The position numbers were made by a program, and so were the translations under genes. The notes beneath the pieces are model-generated. The model worked only from the letters and a program-made list of their open reading frames with translations. It did no database searches and was not told where the DNA came from. Positions 1 through 10,397 of a stretch of DNA of 64,000 bases are shown here, piece after piece (position 1 is the first letter of the stretch; each line of letters begins with the position of its first letter). The stretch comes from Agaricus subrufescens (lineage: Eukaryota; Basidiomycota; Agaricomycetes; Agaricales; Agaricaceae), in assembly GCA_029945375.1 (NCBI GenBank), contig CM057064.1, forward strand, positions 620,001 to 684,000. Reading direction: 5' to 3'.

Positions 1-1982
1 TTCCCACCTCTCCAGGATGAAGGGGGTGGTATCTGGCCTCTCCCTGCACCGTCTCCGCCGCCTAGTTCGACTCCTGCAAGTGCTATTCCTCCTGAAGAGC
101 CTAAAGCACTTCAAAATGCTCCTGAAGCTCCTGTGATTGCTCCTGCATCTCCTGTGCTCGCTCCTGCATCCCCTGTCGCTCCCTCTCCACCTAGAACACC
201 TCCACAACCTCCTGCACCGCTCCCTGTCACTCCTCCGACCGCTCCTGTGCCTGCTGAGCCCCCACGAGTCCCTAGGCGCACCAATCGAGTTAGACGACCT
301 CCTGGTGAGTGGTGGAGGGTCAAAAACATTGACCTACCTGGAGACAACCCAGAACTAGAAGAGGAGGCCGCTTTTTTGGTTGACAGTGACTTCTGTGATG
401 TAGAGTTTGCTGGAGCAGTTTCTAATGCAGATCCTTGCTCCTACAGGTTGGCTATGCAGTCCCCTGATCGCTCTCACTGGCAGGATGCTTGCAACACCGA
501 GATTTTCAATCTGGAGGCCAACAGGACCTGGGAACTTGTTGATTTGCCTCCTGGAAAGAAGGTAGTCAACTCTGAATGGGTATTCAAGGTTAAAAGGCAT
601 GCCAATGGCTCAATTGAGCGCTATAGGGCTCGCCTTGTTGCTAAAGGCTTCTCCCAGCATCCAGGCTTCAATTACACTGAGGTTTTTGCTCCTACATTCC
701 GCCCTGCCTCCCTGCACCTCATTGTAGCCTTGGCTGCAAGAGAAGGCTTCAAAATGCGCTCCGTTGACATCTCTTCTGCCTTTACCTATGGGGAACTCGA
801 AGAGGAGATCTACATGAGACAACCAGAAGGCTACCACACTGGGGGACCTAATATGGTCTTTAGGCTCCGAAAATCGCTCTATGGCCTTAAGCAGGCTGCC
901 AGACAATGGAGCAAGAAGCTCAGAAGTGTCCTAGAGGGTATTGGCTACTCCAGACTTCGCTCCGACAACTCTATCTACATTTATTCCAAGGGAGACATCA
1001 AGGTCATAGTGCCTGTCTTCATTGATGATATAACTCTGGTGTCTAAAAGCGATTCTGCTGTCTCTGCTGCTGTCTCTGAGCTGTCTAGCCACTTCAAACT
1101 GCAAGATCTCAGGTCTACCACTCTGCTACTAGGTATTCAGGTGAAGCAGGACCGTTCTAAGCACACTATTTCGCTCTCACAAGAGCACTACATCAAGGAG
1201 CTGCTAGAATGATTCCATATGGATGATTCCAACTCCCTTTCCACCCCTCTGCCTCCTGGATCTGAGCTCTCTGACATTGTGCCCTCTCTCGAGGAGCAGG
1301 CTGAGATGAAGTCAGTTCCTTATCTCTCTGCTGTAGGTGCCCTGTAGTATCTTGCCACCATGACTTGTCCTGACATTGCCTATGCAGTCTCCTACCTTGG
1401 GAGATTCAATCATAACCCTGCTCCTGCCCATTGGCTTGCAGTGAAGCATTTACTTTGCTATTTAGAGGGCACCCTGCACTACCAGCTTGTCTACAGAGGT
1501 GGTGACTCTGGGGAACTGTTTACCACCTATTCTGACGCCTCTCACGGCGGCTGCAAGGCCACAGGTCGAGCTACAGGTGGATATGTGACCATTGTCTCTG
1601 GTGCTGCTGTGGGCTGGTCCTCAAAGCGTCAGCCCTTTGTGACTCTCTCAAGCACTGAGGCCGAGTTTGTGGCTGCTGTTGAGGCTGGAAAGGAGATCAA
1701 GTGGACTAGGAACATTCTCAGTGAGTTTGGCTACCCCCAGACACTTGCTTTGACTTTATTTGTTGATAACAAGGCTGGAATCAGTGTGGCAAAGAATCCT
1801 GAGCACCATGGGCGCATGAAACACCTGGATCTTTGGTTCTACTGGCTCTGGGAGGCTGTAGAAGAAGGATTATTGATCCCCTCTATGTTTCTACTGATCA
1901 GCAAGTGGCAGACATTCTGACCAAGGCTGTAGCACCAAAGGTGATTGATTTTGCTGTCCCGCTATTGGGACTTGGACACTAG
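1..1982 (+). pseudogene. Ty1/copia retrotransposon pol, 3' part (linker, reverse transcriptase, RNase H)
   Basis: The window opens inside a Ty1/copia polyprotein. A proline-rich linker after integrase (about 50-300) is followed by the copia reverse transcriptase, with the NSEWVFKVK start, the RARLVAKGFSQ block, the SLYGLKQAARQW motif and the catalytic FIDD at about 1021. RNase H follows with TYSDASHGG, SSTEAEF and KHLDLWFYWLWE. The frame is broken by TGA at 1210-1212, TAG at 1345-1347 (CAG in the inverted copy at 4-5 kb), and a 1-base frameshift near 1869. After the shift the usual copia end (STDQQVADILTKA) reads to a stop at 1980-1982. A purine tract and LTR follow directly. Gag, protease and most of integrase lie outside the window. 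The family call is secure; this copy is non-functional. Confidence 0.95.
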
Positions 1983-2003
1983 ACTGCTTGGATCAAGGGG
2001 GTG

Positions 2004-2321
2004 TGTTAGAATGCCCCAAGCATTCAGTTATTAGAGTGACTGGACAATTTGTTTTGTGTATATCTCAACTTAGGGTACAGTGGGCGGTTCCGCTCACGTG
2101 ATAGGTTAGTCAGCGCATGTTTAACTTGCCTGTGGGCAACTTAGAAGTCTTTAGCTTCTTATACTTGTCCACAGGTGAGCAATCTCTTTGTATTGTTGTT
2201 TTTAGCTTCTTATACTTGTCCACAGATTAACTGTGCTAATACTAGCTCATTTCTTATCCAATCCACTCGATACTAGTGTCGTTAGGATCGTCACTGCAAA
2301 CTCTACATTCTACTTCCAACA
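2004..2321 (+). repeat. Copia 3' LTR
   Basis: The 318-bp sequence begins TGTTAG and ends CCAACA, imperfect inverted ends typical of copia LTRs. It is preceded directly by the polypurine tract AAGGGGGTG. It matches, in inverse orientation, 3871-4187 and 5828-6104. It contains a tandem duplication of about 49 bp (around 2150-2225, unit containing AGCTTCTTATACTTGTCCACAG). The same duplication is present at 3871-4187 and absent at 5828-6104. Confidence 0.9.
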
Positions 2322-3001
2322 GGCTTCCTCTAAAGCTGACTCATGCGTTGCATGGGTCAACATTCATGATTCCACAGCAGGCTCTAATGCTCGCGACCTC
2401 ATTGGCTCGGTCATCTCGGTCTCCAGGGTGAACTGCTGCATCCAAGGCACAAAGCCACATTCTGGTTCCGTCCGCTGTACTCGCTGATAGCAATGGGGCC
2501 ATCATGCTAATCAGTGCTGCCATCAAGGTGTGTGCTGCCCCCTTTGCGGTGGGCCTCATCTTGAGGCCAACCATCACTTAATGGTCGGCGACAAGCTTGT
2601 TGATCAACACAAATGTGTCAACTGTGTCACTTCCAAGCGCACGAAGACTAACCATGCTGCTACAGACCGTTCTTGTCCGTTTTGGCATAATCATTTTGAT
2701 AGGAATTGGCTTCACCATCAATTTCCTCATTCCTAAAGCATAGGCTTGATTGTTTTTCTTTTCTATGCACTGCAACGGCCTTTATGTAGTTTACTTTCTA
2801 CCAGTCTGATTGTTTTGTTTTTATTTAATGTCAAGTGCTTGACCTAGTTGCACGGATATGAGAACACAGGATAGTGCATGTTGTTTTGGGCTTAATGTAC
2901 GCTGCCGAGGGTTGAAAGGCAGGGAAACGTGTTATGGCATCCCATGTATGAGGTCAATTTTGAAATAAATCCTACTGATTACAAAAAAAAAAAAAAAAAA
3001 A
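2322..3001 (+). mobile_element. LINE ORF1 (gag-like) 3' fragment with poly(A) tail
   Basis: One reading frame from about 2325 to 2736 keeps the C-terminal half of a gag-like ORF1 of basidiomycete non-LTR elements. It shows CVAWVNIHDSTAGSNARDL, then a degenerate knuckle ending WGHHANQC, then CPLCGGPH, and finally a CX2C zinc knuckle followed by HAATDRSCPFW and FDRNWLHHQF. TGA and TAG stops at about 2485-2490 break the frame. About 240 bp of untranslated sequence follows, with an AATAAA-type signal near 2963 and a 19-base poly(A) ending at 3001. The 5' end abuts the copia LTR exactly, which suggests 5' truncation or a joint rearrangement. I found no clean target-site duplication. An ORF1-only retroposed transcript rather than a true LINE copy is possible. 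Confidence 0.75.
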
Positions 3002-3002
3002 C

Positions 3003-3870
3003 CAGCTTCCCCCTCAACTGGAGGCAGCAGTGCTCAAAACACTGATGACTCCGAAGGCGACTCGTCTGGAAAAGATGAAGTCACATCTACAGTCCAAAGG
3101 CAAGCTTACTGATGCTGTTTGGGCCAAAGCTACCACCCCCACCCCTGCAGGCCCTTCGCAAGCATTGGTGACACTGTTGTTGTATGCGTCTTGGAGTCCG
3201 CACACACCTAAGCAGACTAGGGATGTCCCAGCTGCTTCCCCTTCCCCCTCCCGGGCCTCTTCAATCTTCTCGCCGACTGCGGTGCCAGGAAAGAAGAACT
3301 GTCTTGCTTTGTTGATCACCACAGCAGCTGACCTTGTCAACCACATGCCCCTGGATGCTGACTTTGTGGCTTATGCTGCAGAGGTGTTGCATCTGATTTA
3401 TCAGATCCTTAACTCGCCTGCCCACAAGCAGGTTGAGTTCATGAACATGACCGGTTCGTCGTCTTTCGATGTCGCTCTGGCCATGATAATTGCACAGACT
3501 GGCCTGCCCCCTCCATCCCCAGTCAAGCCCACCATCCCCCTCCCCCCTCCTGCTCTGACCACACCCTCTAGACCCCGGTCCCCAATGGCCAAGGTTGAAC
3601 ATGAGGCTGCTGCGCCACAGCCAAAGAAAGTCCGGGTCCAATCCCCAACTGGCCCCACTCCTAAATCCGCTGCTTCTCAGAAATGTGCCCCGGCTGCTCC
3701 CGCAGCTGTCCGAGCACCTCCGAAGAGCATCCTCAAGGCAAAACCGGCCTCCATTCCCTCCTCCCCCAAGGCCCCTTCTTCTGCCACTGCCCCTGCTGTG
3801 TCCAAGCGTGCCCTGGCAAGCAAGGGCAAGCATACAACTCACAGCATCTCAAGACGAGGCGTCCACATCA
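3003..3870 (+). pseudogene. Pro/Ala-rich open frame, possible N-terminal half of a gag-like ORF1
   Basis: An open frame runs from the end of the poly(A) tract to the boundary of the inverted copia LTR at 3871; the last residues of the frame come from LTR sequence. The N-terminal third is mixed and somewhat basic. A central helical-looking segment of about 60 residues (around TAADLVNHMPLDADFVAYAAE) is followed by 150 residues rich in Pro, Ala, Ser and Lys. I do not recognise a catalytic domain. Composition and position next to an ORF1 fragment suggest the N-terminal half of a gag-like ORF1 from another element copy, cut by the copia insertion. This is inference. A host gene fragment cannot be excluded. 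Confidence 0.4.
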
Positions 3871-4187
3871 TGTTGGAAGTGGAACATAGAGTTTGCAGTG
3901 GCAATCCTAACGACGCTAGTATCGAGTGGATTGGATGAGAAATGAGCTAGTATTAGCACAGTTAATCTGTGGACAAGTATAAGAAGCTATAACAGCAATA
4001 CAAAGAGATTGCTCACCTGTGGACAAGTATAAGAAGCTAAAGACTTCTAAGTTGTCCACAGGCAAGTTCAACATGCACTGACTAATCTATCACGTGTGCA
4101 GAAGCGTCCGCTTTACTCTAAGTTGAGATATACACAAAACAAATTAACCAGTCACTCTAATAACTGAATGCTTGGGGCATTCTAACA
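3871..4187 (-). repeat. Copia LTR (3' LTR of the inverted copy)
   Basis: The 317-bp LTR reads TGTTAG to CCAACA on the minus strand and is followed on the plus strand by the complement of the polypurine tract. It carries the same duplicated segment as the LTR at 2004-2321. Confidence 0.88.
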
Positions 4188-4257
4188 CACCCCCTTGATC
4201 CAAGCAGTCTAGTGTCCAAGTCCCAATAGTGGGACAGCAAAATCGATCACCTTTGGT

Positions 4258-4397
4258 TTTTTTTAATTTTTAATTTTTATTTTAGTTTTTTTTATCAATG
4301 GCACCTCTCGGTGGACCTTTATTCACAAGTAGCTATATGACATCCAGGTAGATAATCTGGGCATACTACAAGGAAACAGCTGCCATGACACATTGCT
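4258..4397 (-). mobile_element. Retroposed poly(A) cDNA fragment, 140 bp, with 13-bp target-site duplication
   Basis: The copia 3' region is interrupted by 140 bp that begin, on the plus strand, with an A/T tract made of T runs and, on the minus strand, read as a short transcript end with AATAAA (around 4318) followed by an A-rich tail. The sequence GATCACCTTTGGT is duplicated on both sides (4245-4257 and 4398-4410). The uninterrupted site is visible in the plus-strand copia copy near 1938-1955. This is the signature of target-primed retroposition by a LINE machinery. I do not recognise the source transcript. Confidence 0.85.
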
Positions 4398-4410
4398 GAT
4401 CACCTTTGGT

Positions 4411-5827
4411 GCCACAGCCTTGGTCAGAATGTCTGCCACTTGCTGATCAGTAGAAACATAGAGTGGATCGATGATTCCTTCTTCTACAGCCTCCCGGAGC
4501 CAGTAGAACCAAAGATCCAGGTGTTTCATGCACCCATGGTGCTCAGGATTCTTTGCCACACTGATTCCAGACTTGTTATCAACAAATAAAGTCAAAGCAA
4601 GTGTCTGGGGGTAGCCAAACTCGCTGAGAATGTTCCTAGTCCACTTGATTTCCTTTCCAGCCTCAACAGCAGCCACAAACTCAGCCTCAGTGCTCGAGAG
4701 AGTCACAAAGGGCTGACGCTTTGAGGACCAGCCTACAGCAGCACCAGAGACAATAGTCACATATCCACCTGTAGCTCGACCTGTGGCCTTGCAGCCAGCT
4801 GTGAGAGGCATCAGAATAGGTGGTAAACAGTTCCCCAGAGTCACCACCTCTGTAGACGAGCTGGTAGTGCAGGGTGCCCTTCAAATAGCAAAGTAAATGC
4901 TTCACTGCAAGCCAATGGGCAGGAGCAGGGTTATGATTGAATCTCCCAAGGTAGGAGACTGCATAAGCAATGTCGGGACGAGTCATGGTGGCCAGATACT
5001 GCAGGGCACCTACAGCAGAGAGATAAGGAACTGACTTCATCTCAGCCTGCTCCTCAAGAGAGGGCACAATGTCGGAGAGCTCAGAACCTGGTGCAAGTGG
5101 GGTGGAAAGGGAGTTGGAATCATCCATATGGAATTGTTCTAGCCAAGAAGTGGTGGGGCAAGTCAATGTTCTTGACCCTCCACCACTCACCAGGAGGTCT
5201 TCTAACTCAATTGGTGTGCCTAGGGACTTGTGGAGGCTCAGCAGGCACAGGAGCAGTTGGAGGAGTGACAGGGAGTGGTGCAGGAGGTTGTGGGGGCATT
5301 CTAGGTGGAGAGGTGCAGGAGTCAGACTGGGCAGTGGAGATGGTGCAGGGAGAGGCCAGATACCACCCCCTTTATCCTGGAGAGGTGGGAAGTCAAAATG
5401 CAATGAGGGGAGCGCTGGAGAGGGCTCTGAAGTGATAGGAGTTTCAGGAGAGCTGGGAGGGCCAGCAAATGATGGAACAGCGTCAAGTTGAGCTCTGGAA
5501 GTGCCAGGGAAGTACCTTTCATCAAATTCAGCCCTTTCAGAGATGATTGAACGCTTGGTGACTGGGTTATAGAACTTCCAGCCCTTGTAGCCAGTAGGAT
5601 AGCCTATGAAAATGCATTTTTCATAGTGAGGCTGAAGAGAATCACGTTTATCTCGTTGTATATGCACATAGGCAGTGCACCCCCATACTCGGAGGTGGGA
5701 GACATCAGGCTTTCGCTTATAGAACGCTTGGAAGGGAGTAGAACCAGGGAGAGACGATGTAGGAAGCCTATTCCATACATGCACCATAGAAGAGATGCAT
5801 TCACCCCAGAAACTTGGGGGCAATTTC
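4411..5827 (-). pseudogene. Copia integrase C-terminus, linker and RNase H remnant
   Basis: On the minus strand, from 5827 leftwards, the frame encodes the end of copia integrase (LPPSFWGE, NRLPTSSLPGSTPFQ, LRVWGCTAYVHIQRDKR, IFIGYPTGYKGWKFY). Then come the Pro/Ser-rich linker, the deletion junction that removes RT, and RNase H to the ADILTKAVAPK end. A frameshift near 4800 separates two open segments of RNase H. The coding strand otherwise lacks the two stops seen in the plus copy, so this copy supplied the ancestral codons (CAA at 1210, CAG at 1345). Confidence 0.88.
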
Positions 5828-6104
5828 TGTTGGGACAAGAACGTAGAGTTTGCAGTGGCGATCCTAACAACACTAGTATTGAGCAGATCAGATAAGAAAT
5901 GAGCTAGTATTAGCACAGTTACTCTGTGGACAAGTCTAAGAAGCTAAAGACTTCTAAGTTGTCCACAGGCAAGTTCAACATGCGCTGACTAATCTACCAC
6001 GTGAGCGGAATCGTCCACTTGACTCTAAGCCGAGATATACACAAAACAAATTAACCAGTCACTGTAATATCATGACTTAACTGAATGCTTGGGGCATTCT
6101 AACA
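5828..6104 (-). repeat. Copia LTR, short subtype
   Basis: This 277-bp LTR has the same termini as the other copies but only one copy of the 49-bp segment, and carries extra bases (ATCATGACTTAA) near its 5' end that are shared with the fragment at 28404-28490. It therefore represents a different LTR subtype from 2004-2321 and 3871-4187. Confidence 0.85.
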
Positions 6105-6131
6105 CACCCCCTTGATCCAAGCAGTCTAGTG
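6105..6131 (-). other. Remnant of another copia 3' end (polypurine tract region)
   Basis: Immediately to the right of the LTR lies the complement of the copia polypurine tract and the last bases before it (CACCCCCTTGATCC onward), as found next to the 3' LTR at 4188. It is cut off by the poly(T) at 6132. A third copia copy was therefore present upstream on the minus strand before the retroposon landed. Confidence 0.8.
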
Positions 6132-6260
6132 TTTTTTTTTTTTTTTGTAATCATTGGGATTTATTTCAAAATCAACCTTAAGGGTGCCATAACACGTTCC
6201 CTGTACTTTACATCACCTGTACACTACCTCTGTTGGCACTCAACATTACATGAAAAAATG
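6132..6260 (-). mobile_element. 3' end of a poly(A) retroposon, same family as 2880-3001
   Basis: A 15-base T run (poly(A) on the minus strand) is followed by about 100 bp that align with the tail of the LINE fragment at about 2890-2982, including GAACGTGTTATGGCA, GAAATAAATCC and GATTAC directly before the tail. The upstream (right) limit is unclear; similarity fades near 6250. It is a 5'-truncated copy or a short non-autonomous relative using the same 3' end. Confidence 0.7.
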
Positions 6261-6439
6261 AACAACAAGTGCACAAAAGAAATGTATCCAGTGGACTTGG
6301 TCAATGCTATGTGAGAGAGAGAAAAACAAAACAAACAAGAATAGAGCAATCCAAATACAAGTACAATAATACCAGACTGAAGGAAAAGGAAACGCTGAAG
6401 GATAAGCACAAAGAAAAGAAACTCCTTGCACCTTTTGAA

Positions 6440-8147
6440 AACATTCTGCTGAGTCCATGGCTTCATCTCTATTACCGAGTTTGTAAACACCTCCCTCCAT
6501 TCATCTGCCTCAAACATGGTTTCAAACTGGCTCATAATCGTCTCATGATAGAAGATCAGCCCCATTAGAAGAGGATGCTTACGCTTCCTCCTCTCTTTGT
6601 TCTCCTCTTTCCGTTGCTGGTATACCTGCTTGTAATACGCAGGCCAATTGGGTTCGCATACTCGTGGCACTTGCGGAAGATCAGAGTCATCTTTGAATGT
6701 TAATGCTTTGGGATTGTTGGTCAGGAACAATGTGGGGATGCTTAAAAAAAGCAAGCAACTTACCTTGAAGCTTGTTGCGACCTTGTTACTCAAGAAGTTG
6801 GCAACTTGGTACCCTGCCCCCTTCCTCGACCACTGCCTCAAGCTCTCTTGCAGCCCCTCATCCCTCCTCATGGTGGTTCCTCAGGGCCTCTGATCGAGTA
6901 ATTTCCCATGACTTGAGCTAAGAGGGAGGCATTACGCGCAATATTCTGCTCCCTCATTTGTTTGTATTTGGACAGCAAAGGTCCTGGGGCCTTTGGGAGA
7001 TTATCATCGAGTGTTTCATTGTCCTGTTCCTCTTTGGTGGATACTGCGTTGTCTTCATCGTCATCTCCATGATCAGTGCTGATGGTGGTTGAAGATGAAT
7101 GGGAAAATGATTCTGATGGGATTGATCAATTCCCAGAATAGGCAAGCAGTCAATAGGGAGCTCACTGTAGGCCTTGCACATGAAAGCATCCCATTGTTGT
7201 ACTAACCCCTTATAATCTGCACTGAGAAAGTCTGAGAACATCAAGTCAGACCCTTCCACTTGTCCATTGACACTTATTGTTGAGTGAGTTTCATGTCAAA
7301 TACAGAGGATTGTGGATACTCACATGCAAGCATTCAGGTGTCCATCACGACGTGGCTTGGGCCTGCCTGCGAAAATACTGAACATCCAGCCAGTCTCGTG
7401 GCTCAACCTCTTAATAAACTCCTTGAGAGTACTCGGTATAAAGTTGATGTTCCTAATGAAAAATCAGCCTTTGCACACAATGTCACCAAGCTATAGGATG
7501 CTTACTGCTGCATCTTCTCAATATCACCCTTGGAGTCTTCATCCCACGTGTGCTTGTCTCTAAGAGCTATTGCTTGCTGTCTCATATCCTCTGGCTCCCT
7601 CTCGAATTCTTCCTGTATGATGTGATTTCAAATTTTCATCCTGATGTGCTTGAGTGCAATAGCACCAAGACTTTGTCCTTCAGCCATACACAATGCAGAG
7701 GCTTCTTTCTCATAAGCAGCTTCAACAAGATCCTTCAGTTTGGACTCCCAGAAGATCTTCTGATACGCTTGCCACAGAGCCAGAGCCTTTTTCTTTTTGT
7801 GAAGGTCAATACTTTCAATTTCGTCAAGTATTGACCTTCCGGCGTTATAGTACCACTGACAGACACACTGCGTTGGAGAGTAAGTGGAGGCAATTGGTCT
7901 TTTTGGTGCATGGTCATACCTTGAATGTAGTTTTCATCATCTCCTGCTGAGCTTTCTTGATGTTCCCTTCAGCCTCCAGGATCTCGGCGTCACCTGGGTC
8001 ATCGAGAGGGAATGCTTCAAACAATTCTTTCTTGAGCTGCTCCCAAAAAGCCTTTGTGGACCCATTAGTCTGGGCCTCAGCCCAACCAGCCTGACGTCCT
8101 TCGAGCCAAATGCATTGTTCTTCAGTTGTCCAATGTTTACGGGTCAT
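6440..8147 (-). pseudogene. Decayed multi-exon gene of a repeat-associated mushroom protein family
   Basis: The minus strand holds conserved-looking coding blocks separated by intron-sized gaps. 8147-7914 encodes an N-terminus starting KHWTTEEQCIWLEGR, then WEQLKKELFEAF, ending at a GT donor. About 7845-7505 encodes a helical segment with ALALWQAYQKIFWESK and DKHTWDEDSKGDIEKMQ. About 7470-7330 encodes HETGWMFSIFAGRPKPR. Further blocks lie at 7259-6954 and about 6660-6440 (PAYYKQVYQQRKEENK). The order and motifs resemble a family of large hypothetical proteins repeated in Agaricomycete genomes with no assigned function. A TGA near 7630 replaces an expected Arg (CGA). Intron retention argues against a processed copy. 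No catalytic motif is visible. Confidence 0.55.
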
Positions 8148-9699
8148 GTCTGGCTATAAGTACTTCAATAACGCGTCAAAGAAAACTTGAGGAAGACGCA
8201 AAAAGTTGATGGGACATTATGAAGAAGTTATGAAGGACCTATGCCTTTTCTTTTTTTTTTCTAACTTTATTTGGTATATTACATTCTTACCTTGTCATTT
8301 GTTTACAACAATACCTAGAAGTTCTAAAATAAACAAACAAGTAAAAGCAAAATGAAAAATGTGTCCGGGGATGATGTCACACAGCAACCCTTGATTTGTA
8401 CTTGCAGATTTCAGGTGATAGATCAGTGGTGATTCTAATCAATCGTATTATCTATTCCTGGACTCCTTCCTATCAGAGGAATCTATCCCCAGTAATTGGT
8501 CCGGGGAGTCAGATCAACATTGATCAATGCTTATTGTTGTACTTGATGGTATGGATAGTTACTCGACAGTAGGGAGATTGACTTGCTCACCAAGTCTTGC
8601 CCTTTCAATAATGATATCCTAAACTATGACCAAGGAACACAGGTCAATACTTAAAGTTGGGTGCCAGTGTATGCGCCAGAAAGGATTGTTATTTAAAAGC
8701 CAACTGCGACTATATATTCAACATTGAACAAATTAAAATCGCAGTCTGACTACCTTGCACTGTGAAAACTTACACCATGGCTACGTAGAAGCTTAGCTTT
8801 GAAGCAAAGCTTTTTGTATGTGAAGTAATCTTGCAGGTCAGTCAAGAAAACAAATATTTATGGGGAAAAGGATACAGGTGCTGACAGCAATTGGTGAAAA
8901 CCATCAATCAAAATCCGTTTTTGACAGTATTCAAGTATGATATCTCAAGAAAATGTTACATTGTCATGTTATAGATTACATTGAGCCTTTATATCAAAAA
9001 GAATCTTGGAGGTTGATAGGAAGACAAGAATGTTATGGTGAGAGGAACACAAATTTGGTTGCCGAAGTCAGATAAGTTACATGAGATGAACTATGATAAT
9101 CATGTGCTTATGTGTCAATTCACAATCATTCCTTGTTATCTTCCTCATTTCTCTATGACTTTGCGAGATTTTTCTTAAAATAGAATCTTCTTGTTAACAA
9201 CTACATAAATACATAATTTTGGGATGATAGGAAGCGGTCTATGGTTACCATTCTTTGGAAAGTTAGTACGGCGGACATTACACACCTGCAAGCCACCACA
9301 AATATTTGAGGTTTCTTCAATGTCCCACTATCAATCTGCCAGATTGTTTCTGATAATTGAGGTGTTCATAAATGGCTACCTATACATATATATTTTGTGT
9401 GGTTGCCAGCACTGGTGCATGGCTGCTATTAGTGCCAAAGACTGACAGCACACATCAGGTGAGAGTACAAGTTATATTCATGTCAAATTTGTTTCTCAAT
9501 CTATTGAGAAGCTTGTTTATGATAATGAGGTACCTTTATATCATCGTATATGTAGTCTATACATGTAAATTTGGTAAAGGGTTGGCAGTCTGTGGCAGTT
9601 GTGGACAGTATCTGTCTATTTCAATTGTCTTATAGACATTCTCATTTATGCTGCACCAGACCCAATTGATCATTCAAGCACTTACTCAAAGGCCTTGAT
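8148..9699. other. AT-rich non-coding stretch, one poly(T) tract
   Basis: No convincing gene is visible on either strand. At 8251-8260 a T run is preceded on the minus strand by AATAAAGTTAG, the arrangement of a retroposed 3' end or a gene's polyadenylation site; the body to its right shows no reading frame. The rest is unique-looking AT-rich sequence with short palindromic patches. Confidence 0.5.
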
Positions 9700-10260
9700 A
9701 AATCTGTGAGTAGCCAAAGATCCCTAACTATAAAGACATGTGTTCCCACTCACGCGACCCCTGCCTCCACCAGCACATGCTGCGACCTCTGCCTCTGCCT
9801 ACCAGCACACAGCACACGCATTCTGCCAGCATGTGCCACGACCTCTGCCTCTGCCTACCAGCACACACAACACGACTTTGGTCCCTCCTTCCCAGCATGT
9901 GCAACCCCTCTGTCTCTGCCTACCAGCACATCTGCTGTGACTTCACCACTTAAATCTGTGAGTAGCCCTAACTATAAAGGCACACGTTCCCACTCATGCA
10001 ACCCCTGCCTCCACCAGCACACACATTCTGCCAGCATGCGCTGCAACCTCTGCCGACCAACAAACATGACACAACTTTGGTCCCTCCTTCCCAGCACATG
10101 TGTTCTGCCAGCATGCACCACAACCTCTACCTCTGCCTACCAGCACATGTGACATGACTTTGGTCCCTCCTTCCCAGCACACGTGACCTCTGACCTGCTT
10201 GTCAGCACATGCAACTTCTGCCAGCTCTTCTGCCAGCTCACATGACCTCTGCAATAAATC
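9700..10260. repeat. CT-rich minisatellite upstream of the KDZ gene
   Basis: Degenerate tandem repeats built from CCTCTGCCTCTGCCTACCAG and CAGCACACGCATTCTGCCAGC modules fill this stretch. A higher-order unit begins with AAATCTGTGAGTAGCC plus CTAACTATAAAG and is seen at about 9702 and 9953 (spacing about 251 bp), with a third partial start at about 10256. Open frames across it are products of the repeat and not genes. Confidence 0.8.
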
Positions 10261-10397
10261 TGTGAGTCACCTTTGAATCTTATAATGCTCATTAAAGTGT
10301 ATTCATTCTCCCAGCGAGTATTATGTCTCAGGCCCCAAAGCAAAGACCCAACTTGCTGAGCAAGGGAACAGATTTGCATCTGTCAAAGAAGGAGTGA

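Larger units (their letters stand above)
3871..6104 (-). mobile_element. Internally deleted copia element, two LTRs, inverse orientation
   Basis: Two copia LTRs on the minus strand (3871-4187 as 3' LTR, 5828-6104 as 5' LTR) bracket only about 1.64 kb of internal sequence. Gag, protease and the first part of integrase are missing: the 5' LTR joins straight to an integrase C-terminal segment (KLPPSFWGE). Most of reverse transcriptase is also missing: the linker (KNIDLP) is joined to the post-RT segment (FHMDDSN), removing about 870 bp present at 330-1210. RNase H remains. A small retroposon sits near the 3' end. Beyond the 5' LTR on the right there is a short piece of another copia 3' end, so the region was once a tandem or recombined array. 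The element is non-autonomous. Confidence 0.85.

Noticed and set aside
3866..6109. Target-site duplication for the inverted copia element
   Set aside because: The base after the right LTR is internal copia sequence and not genomic flank, so no duplication can exist there.
6224..8160. A TET/JBP dioxygenase expected near a KDZ transposase
   Set aside because: The decayed gene shows no HxD or RxxS pattern and its blocks fit another family of unknown function.
9706..10152. 148-codon frame rich in Cys, Pro and Thr
   Set aside because: It lies entirely in the CT-rich minisatellite and repeats with it.
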